A stretch of DNA of 64,000 nucleotides from CAILZL01 sp963748005 (GTDB taxonomy: Bacteria > Pseudomonadota > Gammaproteobacteria > Steroidobacterales > Steroidobacteraceae). Of this stretch, positions 16,937 through 24,854 are shown in pieces. The position numbers and the translations under genes were made by a program. Numbering within the stretch: position 1 is the first letter of the stretch; every line of letters starts with the position of its first letter. The DNA is taken from positions 2,790,001-2,854,000 of the forward strand of contig CAVVHH010000002.1 in NCBI GenBank assembly GCA_963748005.1. Reading direction: 5' to 3'. Below the pieces are notes generated by a model. It saw nothing but the letters and a program-made list of their open reading frames with translations. It was not told where the DNA came from and did no database searches.

Positions 16937-17073
16937 CCGACCGGGCTACCTGCTTGAGTCGCCAGCTGGCTCGAGCCGGAGTTCGCCGACATGCCGGAGC
17001 AGCTTGTCTGGCCGGTCAATCTGGTGGGCAATCGGGTTGGAGTGAACGGCCGCATGTGAAACAATCCACTGAC

Positions 17074-17742
17074 ATGACAGATTTCATCGATTCACAAGGA
17101 TTCCGCGCCAATGTCGGAATCATTCTGATCCGCGACGATCGCCAGGTGTTTGTCGGCGGCCGGCCGGGCGGACGCGGTTGGCAGTTTCCGCAGGGAGGTA
17201 TCGGCGCGAACGAAGCGCCGGAGCAGGCCTTGTTTCGCGAGTTGAAGGAAGAGGTGGGTCTGGAGGTGGATGACGTCGAAGTCATGGCGAGCACCCAGGG
17301 CTGGTTGCGCTATCGCCTTCCGAAGCAGTACCAGCGTCACGACGGCAAGACCTATTGCATTGGCCAGAAACAGCGCTGGTTCATGTTGCGCTTCACCGGT
17401 AGCGATGACCGGTTTCGCTTCGATACCACCGCGCAGCCGGAGTTTGACCGCTGGCGTTGGGTGGACTACTGGTCGCCAGTGCGGGACGTGATTTTCTTCA
17501 AGCGCGCCGTGTATGTACGCGCGCTGGAAGAGTTGGGTCGGCGCGCCTTCAACAAGGTCCGCCCCCGTTTCCCGAATGGTGGCAGGATGAGAAAAATCTG
17601 CGTGCCCTGGCCCGCCGTCGTGAGTTGCGCGAGTCCGAAAGCGCCTAGCACTGCAGCCGCGGCATTGTCAGCCTCGCTGCAGGTCGGAATTTATTCCGAC
17701 AAAATACATGTCGGGTTGAAACGCGACCTACCCTCGTTCTAG
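17074..17742 (+). CDS. rppH: RNA pyrophosphohydrolase (Nudix), C-terminus frameshifted
   Basis: RppH removes pyrophosphate from mRNA 5' ends to start decay. The Nudix box is present, GGIGANEAPEQALFRELKEE followed by VGL near residues 38-60, after the RppH-type start FRANVGIILIRDDRQVFVGGR. WQFPQGG and the conserved FKRAVYVRALEELGR are intact. As written the frame continues to 17742 (222 residues) with a tail unlike the family. One base earlier in phase near 17570 the sequence reads FPEWWQDEKNLRALARRRE and ends at 17648, a natural RppH-length end of about 191 residues. A missing base is likely. The ATG at 17074 matches the family start. Confidence 0.85.
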   Translation: MTDFIDSQGFRANVGIILIRDDRQVFVGGRPGGRGWQFPQGGIGANEAPEQALFRELKEEVGLEVDDVEVMASTQGWLRYRLPKQYQRHDGKTYCIGQKQRWFMLRFTGSDDRFRFDTTAQPEFDRWRWVDYWSPVRDVIFFKRAVYVRALEELGRRAFNKVRPRFPNGGRMRKICVPWPAVVSCASPKAPSTAAAALSASLQVGIYSDKIHVGLKRDLPSF

Positions 17743-18170
17743 AAAGGCTTCACCACCGCCAGAATCACAATTGCGATCAGCAGCAGGCTGGGGGCTTCAT
17801 TAAACCAGCGATACCAGCGTTGACTAATGTTGTTCGATGCGCGCAAACACCTGTACCAAGTGCCGCACCAAAAATGATAACCCACCAACACCGCTACTAA
17901 GCACGAGTTTGGCATGCAGCCAGCCCATCTGCAGATAGCCGGGTGCGGCCAGCACCATCAGCACGCCAAACAGCACCTGCCAGTAGCGCGCCGATGCTCA
18001 TGATGGAGTAAAGCCCGCTCCATCACTTGAAACGCTCGATGCTGATCAGGTCGGTGGTAACGGCGTGATACACGAAAAGTCGTGGCAAGATAGAACAAAC
18101 CTGCGAACCAAGTCACAACAAACACAACATGAAGGCTTTGAGCACAACAGATGGTAGCAAGTATGGACAT
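17739..18170 (-). pseudogene. hemJ: hemJ-like protoporphyrinogen IX oxidase gene broken by single-base indels
   Basis: Translating the minus strand across frame changes gives almost a full HemJ. The ATG at 18170 starts MSILATIC, then SLHVVFVVTWFAGLFYL, PRLFVYHAVTTDLISIERFK, VMERGLYSIMSIGALLA, VLFGVLMVLAAPGYLQMGWL, VAVLVGYHFWCG, and RWYRWFNEAPSLLLIAIVIL with the stop after AVVKPF at 17739. HemJ is an inner membrane enzyme of haem synthesis, about 140 residues long; the 432-bp span fits exactly. Breaks lie near 18087 (extra base), 18029 (missing base), 17980 and 17900. Protein conservation is high despite the indels. No other haem oxidase gene is in the window to replace it. Confidence 0.75.
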
Positions 18171-18312
18171 TGTTAACTCGTGTGGTTTAATCGTGCGGCA
18201 GACCTGTCGGGTGGCAGCGACTGAGGTGGGCATTGTAGGGGATGTGTTGCAATGCTGCTGCGTTCGCGGGGCCATCCTGTAGGATCTGGCGGGCAGAGCA
18301 GGATCGAATCCA

Positions 18313-19043
18313 ATGGCCAGCTTCGCACCCTTACATACGGGACAATTCATCATCAAGCCGCGTTCGTCGTCGGCATCGTATGCTGGTGGCTGACCATGTG
18401 GCTATTTGTTGGTCCTGTTGCCCTATGCTACCTATGAGCTGGGCCGGATGCGGGCCGGTTATAGCGTGATGGCCAGTCGCGCGAGTGTTGGAGCAGCGCG
18501 CCGGATCGGTGCGTTAAGGGCGAGTTGCCGAGCTGCGCGCGCAGCTGAATAGCATGCAACTGGAACGCAGGTGGATCGGCAGTCCAGCAGCGACATGCAG
18601 CAATCATTTGCAGGTTTGCAAGGCCAGCATTCCGCAAGCAACAGGAAGATCTGGCGTTTTACAGGCCATCGTCACGCCGGCTACGGAGCCGCCATCGAAC
18701 CCCAGGTGCAGCGTATCGAAGTGCAACCGATACGGTGGCGAATCGCTATCGGCTGCGCTGGCGCTGATCCAACCTATGCAGGCGAAGGCAGTGCGCAGCG
18801 GCCCCTTGCAGGTGCGCATCGCCGGCACGCGTCAGGGGCAGCCGGTCAGTCTCGAATTGCAGTGAGTTGCTGGTGGACAAGGCGTGGCGCTCAGTGACAT
18901 TTGCCTATCGATATTTTCAGAACCTTGAGCAACTGATCGAGTTGCCTGCCGACTTCCGGCCGCAGACCGTGCAGGTGGAAGTACAGGCAGCGCAGCATCC
19001 GGTGAAGCGACAGGGATTCGCCTGGCAGCCCCTTGTTATTTAG
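18313..19043 (+). pseudogene. DUF6776-like envelope protein gene broken by many indels
   Basis: Fragments in all three frames line up in the order of a DUF6776-type protein, a membrane-anchored coiled-coil protein of unknown role. They are QFIIKPRSSS, MWLFVG, ATYELGRMRAGYSVMASRA, ELRAQLNSMQLERR, AFYR followed by IVTPATE, IEPQVQRIEVQPI, GPLQVRIAGTRQGQPVSLEL, and FAYRYFQNLEQLIELPADF ending in a stop at 19041-19043. At least six changes of frame are needed. The start at 18313 is a guess. The gene stands directly before the bactofilin gene, an arrangement I recall from related Gammaproteobacteria. Confidence 0.6.
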
Positions 19044-19068
19044 TGAATCCACTTTTGAAGTGAGTGCC

Positions 19069-19495
19069 ATGTTTAAGCGCCGAAACAAATAATCCAAAAC
19101 CCTGCATATCGATACCTTGATCGGCGCCGGCACCCAGGTGGTTGGCGATGTGCATTTCAAAGGCGGCTTGCATGTGGACGGCACTATCCAGGGCAATGTA
19201 TCGCATTGCCCGAGGGTTGAGGCGACGCTCAGTGTCAGTGACAGCGGCCTGATTGAGGGCGCGGTACAGGTGCCCAATGTGGTGTTGAACGGCGCAGTGA
19301 CCGGCGATATCCATGCCAGCGAGCGCGTCGAACTGGGTGCAACCGCCAAGGTGGCGGGAAATGTCTATTACGGCCTGATTGAAATGGCGATGGGCGCCCA
19401 GATAAATGGCAAGCTGATCCATCAATTGCCAGGTGAAACCCGCAAATGCCGTTACTGCGCCGAGCCCCCGCCACGGCGGAGCGGCCGAGGGCTAG
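19069..19495 (+). pseudogene. Bactofilin gene with an in-frame stop at codon 8 and a 3' frameshift
   Basis: Bactofilins are self-polymerising cytoskeletal proteins. The ATG at 19069 gives MFKRRNK, then TAA, then SKTLHIDTLIGAGTQVVGDV, the standard start of the bactofilin domain; the beta-helical repeats (VHFKGGLHVDGTIQGN, LIEGAVQVPNVVLNGAVTGD, AKVAGNVYYGLIEMAMGAQI) follow. Near 19446 dropping one T restores RKAVTAPSPRHGGAAEG and a stop at 19493-19495; as written the frame runs on into erpA. A TTG at 19117 could serve as start for the body of the domain. An AAA to TAA change or a poor consensus would explain the early stop. Confidence 0.75.
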
Positions 19496-19545
19496 ACGTC
19501 ACCGGGAGTGTGAATGTCGATCAGACTAAGTCTGAAGGGTCCCTT

Positions 19546-19905
19546 ATGGCCGCTGAATCGACTGACATGGGCTTACCGCCCTCCCTGCTGTTTACCGATG
19601 CCGCCGCCCACAAAGTAGGCGAGCTGATCCAGGAAGAGGCGAATCCGAATCTCAAACTGCGCGTGTTTGTCAGCGGTGGTGGTTGTTCCGGATTCCAGTA
19701 CGGTTTTACCTTCGATGAAAGCCTCGAAGAGGGCGATACCCAGGTGCAGAACGGCGGGGTCACGCTGCTGATCGACCCGATGAGCATCCAGTATCTGGCG
19801 GGTGCAGAAATCGACTATCGCGAGGATCTGGAAGGTTCACAGTTCGTCATTCGCAATCCCAACGCCACCACCACCTGTGGCTGCGGATCGTCGTTTTCGA
19901 CCTGA
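19546..19905 (+). CDS. erpA: Iron-sulfur cluster insertion protein ErpA (A-type carrier)
   Basis: A-type Fe-S carrier of 119 residues that passes [4Fe-4S] clusters to apo-enzymes such as those of isoprenoid synthesis. The three cluster cysteines are present: Cys in SGGGCSGFQYGF near residue 47, and CGCG near the C-terminus (residues 111-114). The ATG at 19546 gives the family length; the longer open frame upstream is the bactofilin gene read in phase because of its 3' frameshift. Sequence quality recovers from here on. Confidence 0.93.
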   Translation: MAAESTDMGLPPSLLFTDAAAHKVGELIQEEANPNLKLRVFVSGGGCSGFQYGFTFDESLEEGDTQVQNGGVTLLIDPMSIQYLAGAEIDYREDLEGSQFVIRNPNATTTCGCGSSFST

Positions 19906-20009
19906 GTTGGCGCTCGGCCGCCATTGCAGGGTCGCAGTGCAATCAGACTACAGGTAATAATCCTTAAGCTGCCGGGCCTGTGCCGGCGTCTTTTTGTCCA
20001 TTGGTTGCC

Positions 20010-21509
20010 ATGCCCCGCAGCAAAATCCCTGAAATCATTGCCGCCGTCGATCTGGGATCCAACAGCTTCCACATGGTGGTGGCGCGCCATATCCTTGGCC
20101 AGCTCACCATCATCGATCGGCTGCGCGAAACCGTGCGCCTGGCATCCGGGCTGGACGAACACGGACGCCTGTCGCGCGAAATAATGGACAGGGCGCTGGC
20201 CTGCCTGGAACGTTTCGGCCAGCGCCTACGCGATATGAATGCCGAAAGCGTCCGGGTAGTGGGCACCAATACTTTTCGCCAGGCGCGCCGCAAGGGCGCG
20301 TTTCTGGATCGTGCGCGTGAAGCCCTGGGCCACCCGATCGAAATCATTGCCGGCATTGAAGAAGCGCGTCTGATCTATCTGGGCGTGGCGCACAGCTCTC
20401 CGGGCGAATCTGGTAACCGTCTGGTGGTGGACATCGGTGGTGGCAGCACCGAACTGATCATCGGCGAAGGCATGCAGACCAAACAACTGGAAAGCCTGTA
20501 CATGGGTTGCGTGACCATGAGCAGGAAGTTTTTCGACGATGGTGAGATCAACGAAAAGCGCATGAAACGAGCACGCATGGCCGCGCGCATCGAACTGGAG
20601 CCCATTGCAGAACGCTACAAGGCCACGGGCTGGGAGCAGGCGCTGGGCAGCTCCGGCACCATTCGCGCGCTGGCTGATGTGGCACGCGCCTGCGGCTCCA
20701 CCGATGGCAGCATCACGCTACAGCATCTGGAAAATGCCATCGAACAGGCGTTACGTGCGGGGCACGTCAGCAAGTTGCGTCTGCCTGGCCTGGATGAGGA
20801 TCGCATGCCGGTGTTTGCCGGTGGGCTGGCGATTCTGACCGAAGTGTTGTATTCGCTGGAAATTCGCAGCATGCGTGCCGCGGACGGCGCCCTGCGCGAA
20901 GGACTGTTGTACGATCTGCTGGGCCGTCACACCGACGAAGACGCGCGCGCACGCACGGTGCGGGCCATGGCAGCGCGTTATCACGTGGATCTGGCGCAGG
21001 CGGAACGGGTTGAGACCACCGCATTGTCCTTGCTGCGCAACCTGGAAGCGGTATGGGCAATCGGCGAACCATTGGCCGAACAGGCGCTTGGCTGGGCAGC
21101 GCGCCTGCATGAAATCGGTCTGGATATTTCGCATGCCCACTACCACAAACATGGTGCATACCTGCTGGAAAATTCGGATATGCCGGGATTTCCGCGTGAA
21201 GAACAGCGACTGCTGGCGACGCTGGTGGGATCGCACCGACGCAAGCTCAACCTGCAGGCGCTGGAAGAATTGGCGCCGCCATGGCATTTAAAGGCCGAGC
21301 TGTTGATCGTCTTGTTACGACTGGCAGTGTTGCTGAATCGCGGTCGCAGCAGGGCGCCGCTGCCGGAGATCAGGCTCGCTGCCAAGGTTCGCTTGCTGGA
21401 ACTGAAGTTCCCAAGCCGGTGGCTGGACGATTACCCGTTGACGCGGACCGATTTGGAACAGGAAACCGAATTGTTGAAGGCAGTGGGGTTTCGACTGAGG
21501 TTCGAGTAA
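20010..21509 (+). CDS. ppx: Exopolyphosphatase (Ppx/GppA family)
   Basis: Polyphosphate-degrading enzyme of 499 residues, possibly also acting on pppGpp. The ASKHA phosphate-binding motifs are AAVDLGSNSFHMVVAR (near residue 10), VVDIGGGSTELIIGEG (near 140) and LGSSGTIRALA (near 212). An HD-like C-terminal domain includes ARLHEIGLDISHAHYHKH near 370. The ATG at 20010 starts just before the first motif; an upstream in-frame TTG or GTG-type extension to 19980 has no homology. The synthetic enzyme Ppk1 is encoded 5 kb downstream on the opposite strand. Confidence 0.92.
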   Translation: MPRSKIPEIIAAVDLGSNSFHMVVARHILGQLTIIDRLRETVRLASGLDEHGRLSREIMDRALACLERFGQRLRDMNAESVRVVGTNTFRQARRKGAFLDRAREALGHPIEIIAGIEEARLIYLGVAHSSPGESGNRLVVDIGGGSTELIIGEGMQTKQLESLYMGCVTMSRKFFDDGEINEKRMKRARMAARIELEPIAERYKATGWEQALGSSGTIRALADVARACGSTDGSITLQHLENAIEQALRAGHVSKLRLPGLDEDRMPVFAGGLAILTEVLYSLEIRSMRAADGALREGLLYDLLGRHTDEDARARTVRAMAARYHVDLAQAERVETTALSLLRNLEAVWAIGEPLAEQALGWAARLHEIGLDISHAHYHKHGAYLLENSDMPGFPREEQRLLATLVGSHRRKLNLQALEELAPPWHLKAELLIVLLRLAVLLNRGRSRAPLPEIRLAAKVRLLELKFPSRWLDDYPLTRTDLEQETELLKAVGFRLRFE

Positions 21510-21568
21510 TTGTTACTCGCCAGCTCAGGAGTTCTCTGACATCCCATGCGCGTTGGCTTGAATGCTGT

Positions 21569-22393
21569 TCAAGTAATAACTTGTTTATCGACAAAGCACG
21601 CATTGCCAGCAATGCGCACTGCGTAACTGTCACCGTTTTTGATCGCCCATACCAGCACACGGCCCTCGCGCCCCATTTCGCAGCCCTGCTCTATCACAAG
21701 CGGCTGCGAGGTGTCTTTCTTTGCAGCGACGAATTCCCGGTAATAGGCGCCCAGCACGCCTGAAGCCGTTCCTGTGACGGGGTCTTCGAGCGTTCCAGAG
21801 CTCGGAGAGGAAAAATGTCGCGCGTGCAGGTCAGTGCCTGTGCTGAGCACGTCAAAGCAAAAAGGGTGAATGGATGCATCCGGCATATCGGACAGTGCGT
21901 CCGCAAAGATCGTGGGCTGTGGTCGCATTTTGCGCATCACCTCGAGATCCCGTGCTGGAACAATCAATGTCCAGCGGCCGGTTGATCCGTACATGAGTGG
22001 AAAATCGGGATGAATGTCTGATGCTGCGATCCCTAGCGCTTGCACGGGCAAGGTCCGGTTGCCGTTAAATGTCGCAAATTGTGCTGGGGCTTGTGACATG
22101 GAAACCAGTGTCTCGCCCTCGGCATCGGTATTGATCGTGATTGGCAAGATGCCTGCCTTGGTTTCCAGCGAGAAATCACAGGTCAGGTCCTTGCCGACTA
22201 AAGGCCCACGGATTCGAAGAGCGATCGCGGCAGCAATGGTCGCGTGGCCACACAGGGCGACTTCTCTGCGTGGGGAAAAATATCTGATCCGGAAATCTGC
22301 TATTTGCGATGACGTAATGAAGGCGGTGTCACCAAAACCGGTCGCCGCGGCAATCGCTTGCATGGCACGCTGATCCAGGTTGACGGCCGACAA
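21569..22393 (-). CDS. PhzF-family epimerase/isomerase-like protein, 5'-truncated
   Basis: PhzF-like protein. The core is well preserved: FSPRREVALCGHATIAAAIAL (with the family ALCGHAT motif), FNGNRTLPVQALGI, and the second-half TLEDPVTGTASGVLGAYYREF. The N-terminal MxxxxVDAFT strand and its catalytic-side residues are missing. In frame, the homology begins TNPGKGNPAGVV immediately after the mogA stop codon (TAG, 22430-22432), leaving no ATG. The first possible starts are TTG at 22393 or a later ATG. It may be a remnant or be expressed by coupling to mogA. The substrate is unknown. Confidence 0.6.
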   Translation of the reverse strand: MSAVNLDQRAMQAIAAATGFGDTAFITSSQIADFRIRYFSPRREVALCGHATIAAAIALRIRGPLVGKDLTCDFSLETKAGILPITINTDAEGETLVSMSQAPAQFATFNGNRTLPVQALGIAASDIHPDFPLMYGSTGRWTLIVPARDLEVMRKMRPQPTIFADALSDMPDASIHPFCFDVLSTGTDLHARHFSSPSSGTLEDPVTGTASGVLGAYYREFVAAKKDTSQPLVIEQGCEMGREGRVLVWAIKNGDSYAVRIAGNACFVDKQVIT

Positions 22394-22429
22394 TACAACG
22401 CCTGCCGGATTTCCTTTGCCTGGGTTTGT

Positions 22430-22969
22430 CTACTTGCTGGCGGGCCTGAAGGCCTTCATCACGGCTTCATGAGTTTGCAGATAAGGACCTCCTATCAGGT
22501 CAATGCAATACGGCACGGCTGGAAAAACGGCTTCCAGATTTTCGCGAATCGATTTCGGCTTGCCGGGCAGATTGATGATCAGGGTCTGACCCCGGATGCC
22601 GGCAGTCTGGCGCGACAGGATGGCAGTGGGCACATATTTCAGTGAAGCGTTGCGCATGAGTTCGCCGAATCCCGGCAACAGCTTGTCGCACACCGCCACT
22701 GTGGCTTCAGGTGTGACATCGCGCGGCGCCGGCCCGGTGCCGCCGGTGGTGACAATCAGCGCGCAGCCCACTTCATCAGCCTGACGTTTTAATTCTGCTT
22801 CGATGATGGCCTGTTCATCGGGTACGACTTTGTAGTCCAGTTCGAAGGGTGAACTCAGCCATTCGCGCAGCAGGTCCGCACACGCCTTGCCGGGGATGTC
22901 TTCGTAGATACCGGCGCTGGCACGGTCTGATACGTTGAGAATGCCGATGATGATGGGGCGTGAGCTCAT
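22430..22969 (-). CDS. mogA: Molybdopterin adenylyltransferase MogA
   Basis: Enzyme of 179 residues that adenylates molybdopterin before molybdenum insertion. The ATG at 22969 gives the standard start IIIGILNVSDRASAGIYEDIPG. The conserved VTTGGTGPAPRDVTPEAT is near residue 73 and RGQTLIINLPGKPKSIREN near residue 128. The upstream in-frame extension to 23122 has no homology and overlaps the divergent GTPase gene. The gene is followed directly by a truncated phzF-like frame. No other molybdenum cofactor gene is present. Confidence 0.93.
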   Translation of the reverse strand: MSSRPIIIGILNVSDRASAGIYEDIPGKACADLLREWLSSPFELDYKVVPDEQAIIEAELKRQADEVGCALIVTTGGTGPAPRDVTPEATVAVCDKLLPGFGELMRNASLKYVPTAILSRQTAGIRGQTLIINLPGKPKSIRENLEAVFPAVPYCIDLIGGPYLQTHEAVMKAFRPASK

Positions 22970-23103
22970 GGGGTGGATCAAGCGGTTGTCGAGGCCATGC
23001 AGCATAATCGCTTGGCAGTAATGCCGCGATGGCTGTTTGGGAGCAACCTTTCGCCGTCGCCCTGCCTTGATTACCATGCGCGCCCGATCCAAGCGATATA
23101 GCC

Positions 23104-24180
23104 ATGTCTCAGGCGAGTTCAACCCCCATTCCCGTCAACATCATCACCGGCGCACTGGGCGCCGGTAAGACCACCGCCATTGCGCGCTTGCTGGCGAACA
23201 AACCTGCCGACGAATTCTGGCTGGTGATTCTCAATGAATTTACCGACACCGGCATCGATACCGTGACCTTGGCAGCTGCAGCGCGGGGTGCCTTCGACGT
23301 GCGTTTGATTCCCGGTGGCTGTCTGTGCTGCACGGGCGAAGAGGATTTTCGACGCCAGTTATCCGGCGTACTGAATCTGCCGGCCGTACAACAGCCAACG
23401 CGCATCTTGATCGAACCTTCCGGCATCGGTCATCCGGGTTCCATAGTCGAGGAGCTGCGCGCGTTCGAGCGCAGTGGCGCGCTGCGCTTGCGCAGTACCG
23501 TGGTGCTGATCGATTCGCAGCGCGCAGACGGGCTGCATTTCGACGCCACTACCCAGGCGCAGATTGACGCGGCAGATGTGCTGGTGTTGTCCAAAGCCGA
23601 GTTGGCGACGGCAGCAACACGCCAGAATTTTCTGACCTGGGCACGGCAGCTGTATCCGCTGCGACGCCTGGTCGCCTGCAGCGAACAGGGTGTGCTGCCG
23701 GACCAGGCGCTGACGCCTCCACCTGCTGTATTCAGTTTTGAGACGCCCAGAGACGATCACGCAGTCTTGCTGATTGGTCAAAGGCCGATATCTCACGAGC
23801 ATGGCGCCTCAATTGAGGTGACGACGCGTCAGCTCGACATGGGCAATGCGCTGGTACAGGCCAGAACACATGCGGTACTGGGCCGTACTGCCTGTGGCTG
23901 GGTTGTGCCGGGCACGGTGCTGTTCGATTTGCCGCAACTGCAGCGGCTGTTGGCGTTGCCCGATTGCTGGCAGAGAGTGGAGCGGTTCAAAGCCGTATTG
24001 CGCACCGGAGTGGAACGCTGGCACCTGGTGCAACGTTGGCAACAGCAGTCGGCCATTACCGAGTGCAATTGGTCGCAGGACAGTCGTATCGAGGTGCAAT
24101 TGACCGATGGCGCGGTGGTCGATTGGACGGAGTGGGACCGTCGCTGGCAATTGTTGAGTGAGCCTTGTCCGGTTGGTTGA
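23104..24180 (+). CDS. COG0523/CobW-family GTP-binding metallochaperone
   Basis: GTPase of 358 residues. Walker A is GALGAGKTT near residue 16, the metal-binding CxCC motif is GGCLCCTGEEDF near residue 75, and LIEPSGIGHPG near residue 104 is the switch-type segment; VLSKAEL serves as the guanine-specificity motif near residue 165. Proteins of this family deliver zinc, cobalt or other metals; the exact metal is unknown. The start ATG lies 134 nt from the divergent mogA start. The C-terminal CobW_C-like domain begins near residue 245 (MGNALVQARTHAVLGRTACG). Confidence 0.85.
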   Translation: MSQASSTPIPVNIITGALGAGKTTAIARLLANKPADEFWLVILNEFTDTGIDTVTLAAAARGAFDVRLIPGGCLCCTGEEDFRRQLSGVLNLPAVQQPTRILIEPSGIGHPGSIVEELRAFERSGALRLRSTVVLIDSQRADGLHFDATTQAQIDAADVLVLSKAELATAATRQNFLTWARQLYPLRRLVACSEQGVLPDQALTPPPAVFSFETPRDDHAVLLIGQRPISHEHGASIEVTTRQLDMGNALVQARTHAVLGRTACGWVVPGTVLFDLPQLQRLLALPDCWQRVERFKAVLRTGVERWHLVQRWQQQSAITECNWSQDSRIEVQLTDGAVVDWTEWDRRWQLLSEPCPVG

Positions 24181-24260
24181 CCGAAGTGTTCTGGCAGTTT
24201 CTGCGCATCTTCCGCCCGCGATCCCCTTTCGGGAATACATTGGTGTTTCCTGTATGGCAC

Positions 24261-24297
24261 AAAATAAAACGCCGGATACTCTGCAGTGATCCGGCGT
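24261..24297 (-). terminator. Rho-independent terminator of the DUF6763 gene
   Basis: A 9-bp stem ACGCCGGAT/ATCCGGCGT (24269-24277 with 24289-24297) with an 11-nt loop is followed on the minus strand by TTTTATTTT. It lies about 34 nt after the DUF6763 stop. On the plus strand it could also slow read-through from the GTPase gene but lacks a T-run there. Confidence 0.8.
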
Positions 24298-24330
24298 GGG
24301 TCGTGTTCGATCCGACTCGAAGTCTAATGA

Positions 24331-24660
24331 TTACGATCGATCGTCGTAGTCATCTTCGTCGTCATCGTCATAGTCGTCATCATCATCGTCATCCCAGTCA
24401 TCTTCGTCCTCATCCTCGTCTTCTTCCCATTCCTCATCGTCTTCGTCCTCATCCTCTGAGCCGGACCAACCCTCGGGTTCAGTGGCCTTGTCCAGGTCAA
24501 GTTCATGCCAGGTGTCGAGGTCGAACTCTTCGATCTCGCCATCTTCGTGCTGGATTTGTACAAGCTCTTCATCCGGATCCACTGACAACACCTGGAACAG
24601 GCTTTCCTCCTCCAGGTCTTCATACCACTGCCCTGGTACCGGATCAAAATCTCTACCCAC
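24331..24660 (-). CDS. DUF6763-like protein with extreme acidic C-terminal tail
   Basis: Small cytoplasmic protein of 109 residues. The first 60 residues have the family pattern VPGQWYEDLEEESLFQVLSV then VQIQHEDGEIEEFDLDTW. The last 45 residues are almost only Asp, Glu, Tyr and Trp (a run such as DDDDDDDYDDDDEDD), encoded by GAT/GAC repeats. Function is unknown. The tail is longer and more acidic than I would expect of the family, and is likely disordered and strongly anionic. It has its own terminator and stands alone between the GTPase gene and proB. Confidence 0.7.
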   Translation of the reverse strand: MGRDFDPVPGQWYEDLEEESLFQVLSVDPDEELVQIQHEDGEIEEFDLDTWHELDLDKATEPEGWSGSEDEDEDDEEWEEDEDEDEDDWDDDDDDDYDDDDEDDYDDRS

Positions 24661-24854
24661 GTGACACCTCGAAATGGAACGACAGAAAGGCTAGGTCTGC
24701 TGTCGGGTTGCTAACGGATTCGAGGATATTAGGCAGTTGTTGTGCCGCATTCAACACGCGCAAAGTGTATCCGGGTAAATTCAGATGGTCAGGGGTCATG
24801 GCTTGCATCTGCTAGACTCCGCGCCGTTCACGACAACTCTTCAACCGCTTGCCT

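Noticed and set aside
16937..17073. Possible cobalamin riboswitch before the BtuC-type permease
   Set aside because: I see no B12 box or the expected long structured leader; only 137 nt are available.
19117..19905. A true bactofilin-ErpA fusion protein
   Set aside because: The join depends on one extra base in a stretch that is full of indels; erpA has its own ATG at the normal place.
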